From contig CANQLH010000014.1 in assembly GCA_947624655.1 (NCBI GenBank), positions 1 to 46,788 of the forward strand: a stretch of 46,788 nucleotides of DNA. The letters are read 5' to 3'. The position numbers and the translations under genes are program-made. This document shows positions 18,267 through 26,896 of this stretch, piece by piece. Numbering within the stretch: the stretch's first letter is position 1; every line of letters begins with the position of its first letter. Below the pieces are notes generated by a model. It searched no databases, had not been told where the DNA came from, and saw only the letters and a list, made by a program, of their open reading frames with translations. The DNA is from an uncultured Clostridia bacterium. Its GTDB lineage: Bacteria; Bacillota; Clostridia; TANB77; CAG-508.

Positions 18267-18300
18267 TAATCATATTTTGTAATGAATGTTAAGGACTTTT
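18267..18300 (+). repeat. 34-bp direct repeat, copy 2
   Basis: Matches 17821-17854 with three differences, in the same orientation. Together the copies bracket the toxin-antitoxin pair. Confidence 0.6.
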
Positions 18301-18882
18301 ATACGTTCAAAAAATCTATAAACTAGTTCATAAATTCACAAAATATTTAATTTGACAAATTATATATTCAATATTTTTAATTTTTCAAAATTGATTTTCA
18401 TTAGTTTTAAAATTTTTATAATATATATTGGCGTTAGATATGGAATTAATATATCGGGAGTGAAGAATATGAAGAATTACAAAGGTATTTTGAAAGTAGG
18501 AAATTTGACTTTGTCACCAATGACAAAACTCAAACCAACCGATTAAAAAATGAATATATACTAGAAGTCCACTTCAACAGACTGAATTAAAATCTCGTCA
18601 CCATGGTGACCAAAAATAAAAAATTAGACCAACCAGTTGGGTTGAAAAAATAAAGGAAAAATTTTAGATGAATAATTTATAAAATTTTGATTTTATAGAA
18701 TGTTAAATTCGTTGATATTACTGTATTTTCAACTACAAATTTTCAAAATATTTTTATCTATAATAGCCAATTTAAGACGTTTTATTTTTTGAGTAATATA
18801 ATTTCATTACTCGCTTGAAAACATTTGTTCACGGTCAACGTCATGCGTCAGAGGACTATATTTTGATAAAAAAGAACCTTTA
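18301..18882. other. gene-free stretch within the integrated element
   Basis: No convincing gene. A short plus-strand frame from ATG 18469 (KNYKGILKVGNLTLSPMTKL) ends after about 26 residues and has only a weak ribosome site. The palindrome GTCACCATGGTGAC occurs at 18598-18611. The rest is AT-rich sequence without recognisable signals, probably remains of deleted element genes. Confidence 0.5.
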
Positions 18883-19347
18883 TTAAGATTCTTTCTTTGC
18901 CACTATTACCATTCTTCCATTTTCTTGCGAATATTCACAAGTGATTAAAGTTATTAATTGTTCACCATAAATTGCTGATACTCCTGTTTCATATAATTGT
19001 ATTTTCTTACAATTTTCTATATATTCATTATAAGTCTGTTCATCATTAAAATTTATATAATTATAAAATCTAAATACATTATTTTCATTTTGATAAAAAA
19101 TTCTTGATTTAAAAACTGCCACAATAGAATATTCGCTTTCTTCATTATTAGTTGCTATTTTAATTGTTTTATGATTATCATAAAAACTTTTATCTTTATA
19201 TTTTAGTAAGTTATTAAACATCTGCCCATCTTTCATATTATGCCCATATATAATAAGATTTGAATTATTATTTAAAATATCACATTCATTTTTCAAATAT
19301 ATTGAACCATTAAAGTCAAAAAAGTTGAAAGAAATGGGATATTGCAA
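18883..19347 (-). pseudogene. class B sortase, 5' truncated
   Basis: The remaining 154 residues include all three catalytic residues of a sortase B: His36 in LIIYGHNMKDGQMF, Cys137 in TLITCEYSQENGRMVIVA, and Arg145 in the same stretch. FNFFDFNGSIYLKNECD corresponds to the strand just before the active-site His. The signal anchor and N-terminal helix (roughly 80-100 residues) are missing. The truncation falls within a few bases of the truncation of the oppositely oriented integrase, so a single deletion probably removed both 5' ends. It was likely cargo of a conjugative-type element (inference). Confidence 0.8.
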
Positions 19348-20214
19348 CCAATTACTGGAAAAGCCGTAAAAGAAATATTTGCACCTTTAAAACAAGCATT
19401 AAAATATGCTATGGCAGATAATAAAATGCCTTGTATTAGTTTAGAGTTACTTGATATGCCTAAAGTAGTAAAAGGCACTCGAGAAATTCGTACTGAAAAT
19501 GAACAGCAAATTGTAGGAGATTATTTTTGCAATAGAATAAAAGATAAACCTTTTAACTTATATTATGCTCCTATTGCGATTATGGATGCTAGAGGCTTAA
19601 GACCAGAAGAAGTCGGAGGATTACAATGGAAAGATATAAATTACGAAAATGATAGCTTTTGGGCTGGCAGACATACAGTTGTAAAAAATGGCTTATATGA
19701 TGATAATGGTAAAAAAATTGGAGAAAAAATTGTAGTTGAAGATAGTGGGAAGACAACTCAAGCAGTACGAGAATTACCACTTGGAAATTTTTTATCTAAT
19801 ATATTCAAAATGAAATATCAAGAATATATCGATAAAGGAATTACACCAAAAGCAACAGATTTTATCTTTTACACCAAAGCTGGAAATCCATACTATGAAC
19901 AACCTTTGAGAGAAATGTATAAATCTTTAGCAAAAAAACTTAGAATAAGTGAAATTGGCTGTTATTCATTAAGACACGAATATTTTACTTTTCTAGCTCA
20001 AGAAACAAATGCAGACCAAGAAAGCATTAAACAATTAGCAGGCTGGAGTCAAATTGTTCCTACATATTTTCACTCTGATAATAAGCATAAGAGAAAAGCG
20101 ACTAATGAAGTTGACAAGCAATATGAAAACTTTACTGCCACTAATAAAGAAGACGAGGATTTAGGTATTAGCAAAATTATTCAATTTCCTGTTTCTAAAG
20201 TAGTAAATGAATAA
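19342..20214 (+). pseudogene. tyrosine-type integrase, 5' truncated
   Basis: The 290-residue remainder has the catalytic domain: Arg87 in DARGLRPEEVGGLQW, the HxxR block as Y208-S-L-R211-H, Trp235 in LAGWSQ and nucleophile Tyr242 in PTYFHSD. The first His of HxxR is replaced by Tyr. The arm-binding domain and most of the core-binding domain (about 80-100 residues) are missing and there is no ribosome site at the apparent start. It lies beside the right att site in tRNA-Tyr, the standard place for the integrase of such elements. Integration at tRNA-Tyr is inferred from the att repeats. Confidence 0.8.
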
Positions 20215-20252
20215 AAAAAGCAATTATCTAAACCAATAAAGATAATTACTCA

Positions 20253-20286
20253 TTTAAGGATTTTTTAGAAATATTTAAGGATTTTT
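20253..20286 (+). repeat. tandem arm-type repeat near right att
   Basis: Two copies of TTTAAGGATTTTT at about 20253 and 20273, matching the pair at 17741-17768. Confidence 0.5.
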
Positions 20287-20329
20287 GAAATTGCAACCTC
20301 TGAAATCCTTGATATTTCTAATAAAATTT

Positions 20330-20415
20330 TGGTGGGCAGGGATGGATTCGAACCATCGTACGCTCTCGCGGCCAGATTTACAGTCTGGTGCCATTAACCA
20401 CTCGACCACCTACCC
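20330..20415 (-). tRNA. tRNA-Tyr (anticodon GTA), CCA encoded
   Basis: On the minus strand the acceptor GGGTAGG pairs with CCTGCCC, discriminator A and CCA follow. The anticodon loop CTGTAAA presents GTA. A long variable arm (CCGCGAGAGCGTAC) makes it class II, as bacterial tRNA-Tyr is. The T-arm GATGGTTCGAATCCATC is complete. Its 3' part is the right att core of the integrated element. Confidence 0.95.
20334..20361. repeat. right attachment site within tRNA-Tyr
   Basis: Identical over 28 bp to 17581-17608. Confidence 0.85.
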
Positions 20416-20591
20416 ATATATTATTTACAACAATGAATATTATAATATCTTTTTTGCTTTCTGTCAATACGATTTTTGAAATTTTTGAAAAATAGAAATT
20501 TTTAAATTTTGCTTTTTTGTACATAGAGGCAGGATTTATAAGTGTCCTACCTCTCTTATTTCCTAATTACTCGTCCCACAATATAAAATGA

Positions 20592-22169
20592 TTAATTTTG
20601 AACTCTGTGAGTTACCATTGGTGTGGATTTTGTAATATTACTAAATTTATATCCATTTGCTAATCCATAATCTATTATGTCATTTAAAGCATTTACTGTT
20701 TTTGTATTTCCACTAAAATCATGCATTAAAACTACATTTGCTCTATTTTTCTTTAAGCCTTTTATTACATTATTATATACCGCTTCAGAACTTCTTGCAC
20801 CACCTGCATCATTTGAATCTACATTCCAGTCAAAATACTTATATCCTTTTTCAACTACCTTTTTTGTAAGTTTCGTCATTATTCCCGGATTAAACCTGCT
20901 TACTGTATTTGAACTTCCTCCTGGGAATCTTGTAATTGTTGCATTATATCCAGTAGACTTTTTTATTTTATCTTGTAATTTTTTTATATTATTCATATAT
21001 GTATCTACTGATTTATATATTTCTTTATAATTGTGAGAATACCCATGTATTGCAACTGTATGTCCTTCATTTACTTCTCTTTTTACTAACTTTTCATTTG
21101 CTGAACTATAATTTATTATGAAAAACGTTGCTTTTATTCCTCTTGACTTTAGAATATCTAATATCTTAGGTGTAATTGATGATGTAGGGCCATCATCAAA
21201 TGTTAAATATATTGTTCCACTACTTTTACTTGTGCTATTGTTTGAATTATTATTTTGATTTTTATTAGAATTGGTATTTGTATTGTTATTATTTTTATTT
21301 GAAGTATCAACTTTTTCTTCTTTTTTATATACAGTTATAGTTCTTGTCTTTTTTGCTTCATTTCCACTATTATCTTTAACTTTGTATGTAATTGTATATT
21401 TTCCAACCTTTGCCGTGTCTACTTTTCCTGTAATTTCAATTTTATCTGTTAAATCTCCATCTATTTCATCAGTTGCCTTTGCACCTTTCTCATCATATTT
21501 AGAATTTAACTCTATATCTATTTTTTCACTTCCATTTAATTTTAACTCTGGTGGTTCTTTATCTATTAATTTTATAATTCTTGTCGCTGTGCCTATATTT
21601 TTTGAGCTATCTTCTACTGTATAAATTAATTTATATTCTTTATCATTAACTTCTTCCTTTGTAATTACAACTTTATCATTTAAATCTTCATTCGAATTAT
21701 CTGAAACTGTATATCCCGCTTCCTTATATTCATCTTTATATGATATTTCTTCTACTTCGTTTCCTTCTAATATAATTACAGGTGAAGTAGTATCAAATAT
21801 TTCAACAGTTTGTACCTTAGTATAATCTCCTAATATACTTGGAACAGTATATTTTACTTCATATTTCCCAATTTTATTAAAATCTATATTTTCTTCCGTT
21901 TTTACTTTTTCACTAACATCTACAAAATGATATGTTGCCTCTACTTTATCTAAGCTTGTTTTTTCTCCTATTTCATAACTTATTGCTTCTTTTACCTTTA
22001 TTTCTGGTTCCTGTAATGTAAATGTTACACCAATAGTTAAGACCATAAATATAGGAAGTATAATAAGTACAGTTTTTAGTTTTTCTATCTTCTTTATTTT
22101 AAATATTGCAAATAAAATTCCAATAATTACTGCATAAAAAGAAATTTCTGCTACATATAAATACCACAT
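20592..22169 (-). CDS. membrane-anchored polysaccharide deacetylase with Ig-like domains
   Basis: The 525-residue protein has two N-terminal membrane helices (about residues 5-24 and 35-52). Three Ig-like, DUF5011-type domains follow (about 60-280, e.g. YDEKGAKATDEIDGDLTDKI), then a low-complexity Asn/Thr/Ser linker (about 285-320) and a NodB deacetylase domain. The catalytic set is complete: TFDDGPTS, HGYSHNY, RFPGGSSNT and VLMHD. It should remove acetyl groups from cell-wall GlcNAc outside the membrane, which usually gives lysozyme resistance or shapes cell wall or spore cortex. It stands alone, with tRNA-Tyr downstream. No in-frame CGG. Confidence 0.9.
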   Translation of the reverse strand: MWYLYVAEISFYAVIIGILFAIFKIKKIEKLKTVLIILPIFMVLTIGVTFTLQEPEIKVKEAISYEIGEKTSLDKVEATYHFVDVSEKVKTEENIDFNKIGKYEVKYTVPSILGDYTKVQTVEIFDTTSPVIILEGNEVEEISYKDEYKEAGYTVSDNSNEDLNDKVVITKEEVNDKEYKLIYTVEDSSKNIGTATRIIKLIDKEPPELKLNGSEKIDIELNSKYDEKGAKATDEIDGDLTDKIEITGKVDTAKVGKYTITYKVKDNSGNEAKKTRTITVYKKEEKVDTSNKNNNNTNTNSNKNQNNNSNNSTSKSSGTIYLTFDDGPTSSITPKILDILKSRGIKATFFIINYSSANEKLVKREVNEGHTVAIHGYSHNYKEIYKSVDTYMNNIKKLQDKIKKSTGYNATITRFPGGSSNTVSRFNPGIMTKLTKKVVEKGYKYFDWNVDSNDAGGARSSEAVYNNVIKGLKKNRANVVLMHDFSGNTKTVNALNDIIDYGLANGYKFSNITKSTPMVTHRVQN

Positions 22170-22257
22170 TTTTTGCTACCTCTTTTGCTTTTTCTTTTTA
22201 TTATAACATATAATTTTTTAATTGTTACATTTTTTATAAATTTTATTTTTATTTTCA

Positions 22258-22290
22258 TAAAGGCAGGGTTTGTACTCCCTGCCTCATCTA
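22258..22290 (-). terminator. terminator after the small membrane protein gene
   Basis: On the minus strand GGCAGGG pairs with CCCTGCC around an AGTACAAA loop, then TTTAT. It is nearly the same sequence as the terminator of the SASP gene at 261-290. Confidence 0.75.
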
Positions 22291-22297
22291 TTTTTAA

Positions 22298-22594
22298 CTA
22301 CCTGCAACAGTTCTTTTTATTTTTGTTTTTACAACATATTGCAACTATTATGCTAAGCACTAGTAATATAAATAATACTACTGCAAGAACTATAACTGCT
22401 GCTAAAGCAGCAAGTATTGTAGCACTTAATGCTGCACCAATTATTACTCCTATTATACCAACAAATAATGCTGCAAGTATTGCTATAACTATATCTAAGC
22501 ATGCACATTTATTACCTTTTTTTCTGCAAGTTGTACATCTATCATCTTCATATGCGTTTTCACAGTTATATTTTATCTTCATTTCTTCTATCAT
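22298..22594 (-). CDS. small cysteine-containing membrane protein
   Basis: The 98-residue protein starts with a hydrophilic, cysteine-rich part (YNCENAYEDDRCTTCRKKGNKCACLD is about residues 9-34, five to six Cys). It then has two long hydrophobic helices rich in Ala, Ile, Val and Gly (about 35-86) and a basic cysteine tail CCKNKNKKNCCR. An AAGAGGAG ribosome site supports ATG 22594. The cysteine clusters suggest metal binding or disulfides; no family recognised. It has its own terminator. Confidence 0.7.
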   Translation of the reverse strand: MIEEMKIKYNCENAYEDDRCTTCRKKGNKCACLDIVIAILAALFVGIIGVIIGAALSATILAALAAVIVLAVVLFILLVLSIIVAICCKNKNKKNCCR

Positions 22595-22674
22595 AATTTT
22601 TCAACTCCTCTTTTAATGCTTGGATTAATATATTATATTAAGAGAAGTTTTTTTTGTTGACATTTTTCTACAAT

Positions 22675-23395
22675 TTATTTTCTTACAGTTTTATCATCTT
22701 CTTTTAACTCTCTATTTTTCTCAGGTTCTTTACAATCTTTTGGCTCTTTAAAACTTAAGTACCAACTCATTCCATTTCTTTCTTTTTCAATTTGATTATT
22801 TCTCTCTTGTAATTCTGCAAAAGTTTGTGGAGATGGTACTATAACTGGTTCACAAGGTATCCAATTTGCTGGAGTTGAGGCATTATTGCTATCTGCTACT
22901 TGAAGTGCCGTTAAAGCTCTTAGAATTTCTGAGATTGACCTTCCTACATTCATCGGATATATTAGAATTAACCTTACAATACCTTTATCATCTATGATAA
23001 ATACATTCCTTACCGTTTCAGTTGTACTTACATCATTCGAAATCATTCCATATCTTCTTGCAATAGTTCCATTTCTATCTGCAATTATTGGAAATGGTAT
23101 CTCTATTCCAGTTTTTTGATATATATCATAAAGCCATGCTAGATGTGAAGGATTGCTATCTACACTTAATCCTATCAATGATGTATTTAACTTTTCAAAA
23201 TATGTATTAGATTTTGCAAATGCAATTATCTCCGTTGTACACACGGGTGTAAAATCTCCGTGGGTGTGAAAATAGAACTACCCATTTACCTTTGTAATTA
23301 TTCAAATTAATATTTCCCATTGTAGACATAGCATTAATCTCTGGTGCCATTTCGCCAATCCTTACAGTTCCATTCATCATTAACTCATAATCCAT
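22675..23395 (-). CDS. peroxiredoxin of the Prx6 (1-Cys) type, one CGG +1 site
   Basis: The 239-residue protein reduces peroxides in the cytoplasm. The frame breaks at CGG 23258-23260; skipping C restores the active-site loop VLFSHP-G-DFTPVCTTE with peroxidatic Cys52 (glycine 46). Without the skip the active cysteine would not be translated. Downstream are FPIIADRNGTIARRYGM and the Prx6-type C-terminal dimer domain (NWIPCEPVIVPSP). The C-terminal tail is charged and contains an extra Cys (PKDCKEP). ATG 23395 has AAAGGAG upstream; that ribosome site lies in one arm of the inverted repeat 23405-23440. Confidence 0.93.
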
Positions 23396-23429
23396 ATAAT
23401 AAAACTCCTTTCATACTTGTTATTATTGT

Positions 23430-23464
23430 ATGAAAGGAGCTTAAATTTTGTGTTGTTTTATTTA
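23430..23464 (+). repeat. ~35-bp direct repeat, left copy
   Basis: TATGAAAGGAGCTTAAATTT and the following TGTGTTGTTTTATTTAA recur at 25505-25541 with few changes. The two copies enclose the coiled-coil gene and the broken abiF-like gene with its RNA. The left part also pairs with 23405-23417 (CTCCTTTCATAC / GTATGAAAGGAG) as a hairpin. Confidence 0.55.
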
Positions 23465-23507
23465 ATTTTTTATATTTAGCCATTTTTTCACTTTTAAAAT
23501 GCTTATT

Positions 23508-24470
23508 CTAATGATTGACAGCATCATTTGTATTATTGCCAATAATTTTTAATCCTCCAGTAGATTCAACTGTCTTCGTTGCCATTTCTTTTATTTGAAC
23601 ATAAGCTTGATCTAATTTATTTTGCAAAGCTTCTTTTTCTGCATTAATTTTTTTTACATCTTCTTGTAAACTTTCTATTTTATCATTTTGTCTATCAATT
23701 GTATTTTGAAAGTCCTTTTTTAATAATTCAGTAGTAAATTTATTCTCTTTTTCTATTTCACTGCTTGCTTCTTTTCTTCCTCTAGTATATTCTTTTTCTA
23801 AAAGCGTAGGAATTTCATTAACTTTATTTTCTAATTCCTTAATATGTTCCTCTTTTTCTTCTGCCTCGCTTAACATTTCTTTTGCTTTTTCCTCTTTTTT
23901 AGCTAATTCATTTTCTCTTTTAGCTTTTTCATCTTCCCAATTATTATTGCTTATTTCTCTTTCTCTATTTATTTTATAATTGTATTCTTCTACTTCTCTA
24001 TCTCTCTCTAATTTTAAGTTTTTTGTTATTATCTCATAATTTTTTTCTAATTCTTTCTTCTTTACTTCATATTGTTCTTCTAAGTCTTTTATATTAGCAT
24101 TTAATTCATTTACTTTTAATTTTTTTTCATTTTCTACTTCTGCCATATAATCTTTTGCTGCATTAACAACTACCACTAGATTACTTAATTCTTTCTCTAT
24201 ACCATATAAATTTTTTAGTTTTTCTTCTTCTGCCTGTAATGCTGTTTCTAAATTTTTAAATTTATTATTTAATTCTTCTGAAAAAATTTTTTGTTCAACA
24301 TTTTCTTTAGATACGTCTATTGCTTTTTGAATTTCTTTGGCTTTTTCTTCTTTTTCTGGCTCATATTTTGTTTTTGCTATATTTTTCTCTCTTTCTAGTG
24401 CTGCATTTAATGCATCTAATATTTCTGCTTTTGTATTTTTTAATGTTACTTCTTCTTTTTTCATATACAT
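23508..24470 (-). CDS. long coiled-coil protein
   Basis: The 320-residue protein is almost entirely heptad-type coiled coil, rich in Glu, Lys and Asn (e.g. YEVKKKELEKNYEIITKNLK, residues about 134-153), with a short C-terminal tail GGLKIIGNNTNDAVNH. No membrane helix and no Walker motif. ATG near 24470 follows GGAGT; a second ATG two codons later is also possible. A promoter is visible upstream (24496-24523). It lies between direct repeats together with the abiF-like remnant. Function unknown; it could be structural or phage/tellurite-type associated (weak). Confidence 0.75.
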   Translation of the reverse strand: MYMKKEEVTLKNTKAEILDALNAALEREKNIAKTKYEPEKEEKAKEIQKAIDVSKENVEQKIFSEELNNKFKNLETALQAEEEKLKNLYGIEKELSNLVVVVNAAKDYMAEVENEKKLKVNELNANIKDLEEQYEVKKKELEKNYEIITKNLKLERDREVEEYNYKINREREISNNNWEDEKAKRENELAKKEEKAKEMLSEAEEKEEHIKELENKVNEIPTLLEKEYTRGRKEASSEIEKENKFTTELLKKDFQNTIDRQNDKIESLQEDVKKINAEKEALQNKLDQAYVQIKEMATKTVESTGGLKIIGNNTNDAVNH

Positions 24471-24495
24471 ACTCCTTTATTAACAAATTGTATTT

Positions 24496-24523
24496 ATTAT
24501 ACCATAATTTATGATAAATGCAA
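24496..24523 (-). promoter_or_regulatory. promoter of the coiled-coil gene
   Basis: Minus strand TTGCAT (24518-24523), 16-bp spacer, TATAAT (24496-24501), about 25 bp before the ATG. Confidence 0.55.
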
Positions 24524-24562
24524 ATGATTAACATAATTTTTATATGCAGTTGAATTTTTTCA

Positions 24563-25299
24563 TTACAGTTTTAACAATCTTTTATGATTTTTAGGAAATC
24601 CCATTTTATACAAAACATTATCAATAGATATTGTTTTTAATTTTTTTTCTAACTTATTAATACTTTCTATTATTTCAGTATAAAATGCTCTAAATTGTTC
24701 CTCTTCTAATAACATTTTCAAAACAATCACAATTGAAAATAAATCTCTTGTAGCATAAACTATTTTCACTTTGTCATTTATTAATTTCAATTTTCAAAGA
24801 TAATATTCTTATTAATACCCATAAAGGTATATAATCATATTTTTCTAAATAATGTATACCCATTTTATTTGAATTTTTGTATTGATGGGAAATTTCAAGA
24901 TTAATATCATTTAAAAACTTATTAATTAATTCTTTATTTTTACTGATATTATTAAAATTTTCTGGAATTAAATATTTTTTATGACCATAATTTTTTGAGA
25001 ATTCATATGCTATATAAGTATCAATTTTTCTTTCAATTAACAAAATATATTCTAAAAATATAATTCTTATTTTTCTGTCAAATTCATATAAACTATAAAT
25101 TTCTTCTAAGGTTGTTCCATTATGGAAATGTTTCTGTTTTACTTTTTTTATCTAAAAATAAATCTTTATAACCATTGATTAGATAATAATAGTTGTTGTT
25201 TAATAATATTTCTTTTGCAATTTCTTTGTCTTCAATGTGTAAATTTCTACTTTGTAATAGTTGTATTTGTTCATCTATTGTTTTAAATATTTTTTCCAA
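24563..25299 (-). pseudogene. AbiF/Abi_2-type abortive infection protein, broken
   Basis: Three frame pieces make a recognisable Abi_2 protein. A TTG start at 25299 after GGAGGT gives KIFKTIDEQIQLLQSRNLHI and NNNYYYLINGYKDLFLD. A second frame continues HNGTTLEEIYSLYEFDRKIR and YDYIPLWVLIRILS. A third ends ATRDLFSIVIVLKMLLEEEQ and NVLYKMGFPKNHKRLL. The first break is an indel near 25130. The second, near 24790, has lost the central block that should carry the RNase-like HEPN motif (RxxxxH). Neither break is at CGG, so this is real decay, unlike the CGG sites elsewhere. An RNA element with its own promoter lies just upstream. Confidence 0.8.
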
Positions 25300-25317
25300 T
25301 ATTTACCTCCTATATGA

Positions 25318-25405
25318 TAAGAAAAGACCTCGAACCCTTAGGCTACCCGAGGTACGATCCACTTCCGACTTCAGTCCCGTAGGTTTTCTGAAGTACTGAT
25401 CTACT
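25318..25405 (-). ncRNA. abiF-type structured RNA upstream of the Abi_2 gene
   Basis: On the minus strand the transcript would contain two hairpins: ACTTCAG...CTGAAGT (25368-25374 with 25388-25394) and ACCTCG...CGAGGT (25327-25332 with 25348-25353). Loops CCTACGGG and GGGTAGCC could pair by CTAC/GTAG. The sequence is much richer in GC than its surroundings. A strong promoter (25412-25441) starts it. A conserved RNA upstream of abiF-type genes is known; the match to that motif is from memory of position and overall form and needs a covariance search. Confidence 0.6.
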
Positions 25406-25411
25406 ATAGAT

Positions 25412-25441
25412 AGTATAACATTTTAATCTTGATTTTGTCAA
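25412..25441 (-). promoter_or_regulatory. promoter of the abiF-type RNA
   Basis: Minus strand TTGACA (25436-25441), 18-bp spacer, TATACT (25412-25417). Confidence 0.75.
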
Positions 25442-25504
25442 GTAAAATGTCAAATTTATCTATTAATATTTAATATATTCTATTTTTCCATCTTTATACT
25501 CTTA

Positions 25505-25541
25505 ATATGAAAGGAGCTTGAACTTTGTATTGTTTTATTAA
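25505..25541 (+). repeat. ~35-bp direct repeat, right copy
   Basis: Near-copy of 23430-23464; see there. The rest of 25442-25712 is AT-rich and shows no gene. Confidence 0.55.
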
Positions 25542-25712
25542 ACTTCTTCTCTATCAACAAACTATATTTATATTGGTCATCCTCTATTGCAATATAGCAA
25601 ATTACATAGTATAATACATACATAATTTTAATTCATTTTATTTATTTTTCTGTGTATATTTCTATACATAATTTTCAATATTTATACAATTTTAAGAATG
25701 GAGGCCTGATAA

Positions 25713-26583
25713 ATGGAACTAGATGTGAATCATAATACCAATCTTAGCACTCTTCCTAATAATGATATGGAAAATTTTGCTAAAGAGCTATCTGAAAATC
25801 TTGAGATGAAAGATCTTTTGATTTATACTCTTCCCACCGATAATGGAGAATTTACAAATGAAAATCTTATAAAATTAGAAGAAAAATATAATGAAATTAT
25901 CAAAGAATTTGCAAAAGAAAATAATATGGACAAAATTTATCTAGTTATGGAAACTAATAAAAACTATAATGTAGTTAGAGAATATGATGCAGAATTAGAT
26001 AAAATAACAGACTGGCAATTAACACATGAAGAACTTCCACCGAACTGCAAGGAGGGATTAGTACTAATAAAGGAAAATAAAGAATATTTGATTGACAAAG
26101 AATTAACACAAAATCTATGTTATAAAATGAAAGAATATGAAACCAATCTACTTAATGAACAGCAAAAATATTTGAAAAAAATGAGAAACAGCGGAGGTCT
26201 ATATTATGTTAAAAATATAGAACGGAGACTGTAAAGCTTGGAAAACTGAACTTACATATAATGGCGAAACCTTTCAAGAAATTAACATGCCACATGATGT
26301 GTACCATATGATTTCTCAAGGTTCTATACTTAAATATGAGAAAGGCACCTACTCCATTGTAGATGGCGAGAATATCTTTGATTTGCATCCTTCTTTACCA
26401 ATTAATTCTCAATATTGCAAAAAAGAAGATATATATTATACACCTAAGGGTAAGCTGACTGATGCACAAATAAAGGCTTTGGATGATATGTTAAACGAAA
26501 AAAATGATAGTAAAAATATTTTTGAAAAAATATATGATAAATTTATTGAAATTAAAAATAAGTTTTTATCATTATTTAGATAA
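25713..26583 (+). CDS. hypothetical protein, one CGG +1 site
   Basis: ATG 25713 has GGAGG 8-9 bp upstream. The in-frame CGG 26223-26225 would end the protein at 26234; skipping C continues YYVKNIE-G-DCKAWKTELTYNGET and PHDVYHMISQGSILKYEKG, reaching a stop at 26583, for 289 residues with glycine 171. The first half is acidic and helical; the last 40 residues (KNIFEKIYDKFIEIKNKFLS) are an amphipathic basic helix. No family recognised. It is the first of three plus-strand genes of unknown role at 25.7-28.4 kb and shows that the CGG behaviour also holds in accessory genes on the other strand. Confidence 0.75.
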
Positions 26584-26588
26584 AATAC

Positions 26589-26785
26589 GTTATAGGATAA
26601 TGAGTTGTTTCAATAGAATAGCAGAAATGATTTATTTTTAGAGCTTTGGTGTCGCAGTCTACAAATTAAAGATATATATGTAGACTGCTCCATTCGCCCT
26701 ACGCTACGCTTCGGTTGATCGCTTACGCAGCTCTTTCAAATAAATCATTTCTGCTATTCTTTAATATAAAAACATTATCCTGTAA
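26589..26785. repeat. palindromic element C (core shared with D and E, inverted)
   Basis: The 23-bp arms 26615-26637 and 26738-26760 (AGAATAGCAGAAATGATTTATTT-type, perfect) are extended by an outer pair GTTATAGGATAATG (from 26589) and CATTATCCTGTAAC (to 26785). The core, on the minus strand, carries GCGTAAGCGA, GGGCGAATGGAGC, the stem GCAGTCTACA / TGTAGACTGC and GCGACACCAA. This is the same order as elements D and E, but arms and stem bases differ. It occupies the roughly 310-bp gap between two plus-strand genes; no ORF. Confidence 0.8.
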
Positions 26786-26896
26786 CTGTGACTAAATCGC
26801 TCTACTTACCTGTTGATTTTTTCGTAAAAATCCTTTAAAATATTATATATTAGATTTAAAAAGGAGTTAGCACAAGTTTGCTAGAATATATTTAAA

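Larger units (their letters stand above)
17581..20361. mobile_element. decayed integrative element in the 3' end of tRNA-Tyr
   Basis: A 28-bp perfect direct repeat (17581-17608 and 20334-20361, beginning GGGCAGGGATGGATTCG) marks both ends; the right copy is the 3' part of an intact tRNA-Tyr gene. Between them lie a truncated tyrosine recombinase ending 120 bp from the right att site, a truncated sortase B, a type I toxin-antitoxin pair and arm-like repeats TTTAAGGATTTTT near both ends. Only 2.8 kb remains, and both long genes are broken at one shared junction near 19345, so most of the element has been deleted. It should no longer move unless helped in trans. Confidence 0.85.

Noticed and set aside
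18352-18546. Plus-strand frame of 64 codons in the integrated element
   Set aside because: Hydrophobic AT-driven composition, weak ribosome site and no recognisable family; kept only as a note in the gene-free stretch.
24563-25299. abiF-like gene as another CGG shift case
   Set aside because: Its breaks contain no CGG and a central block is missing; it is a true pseudogene.
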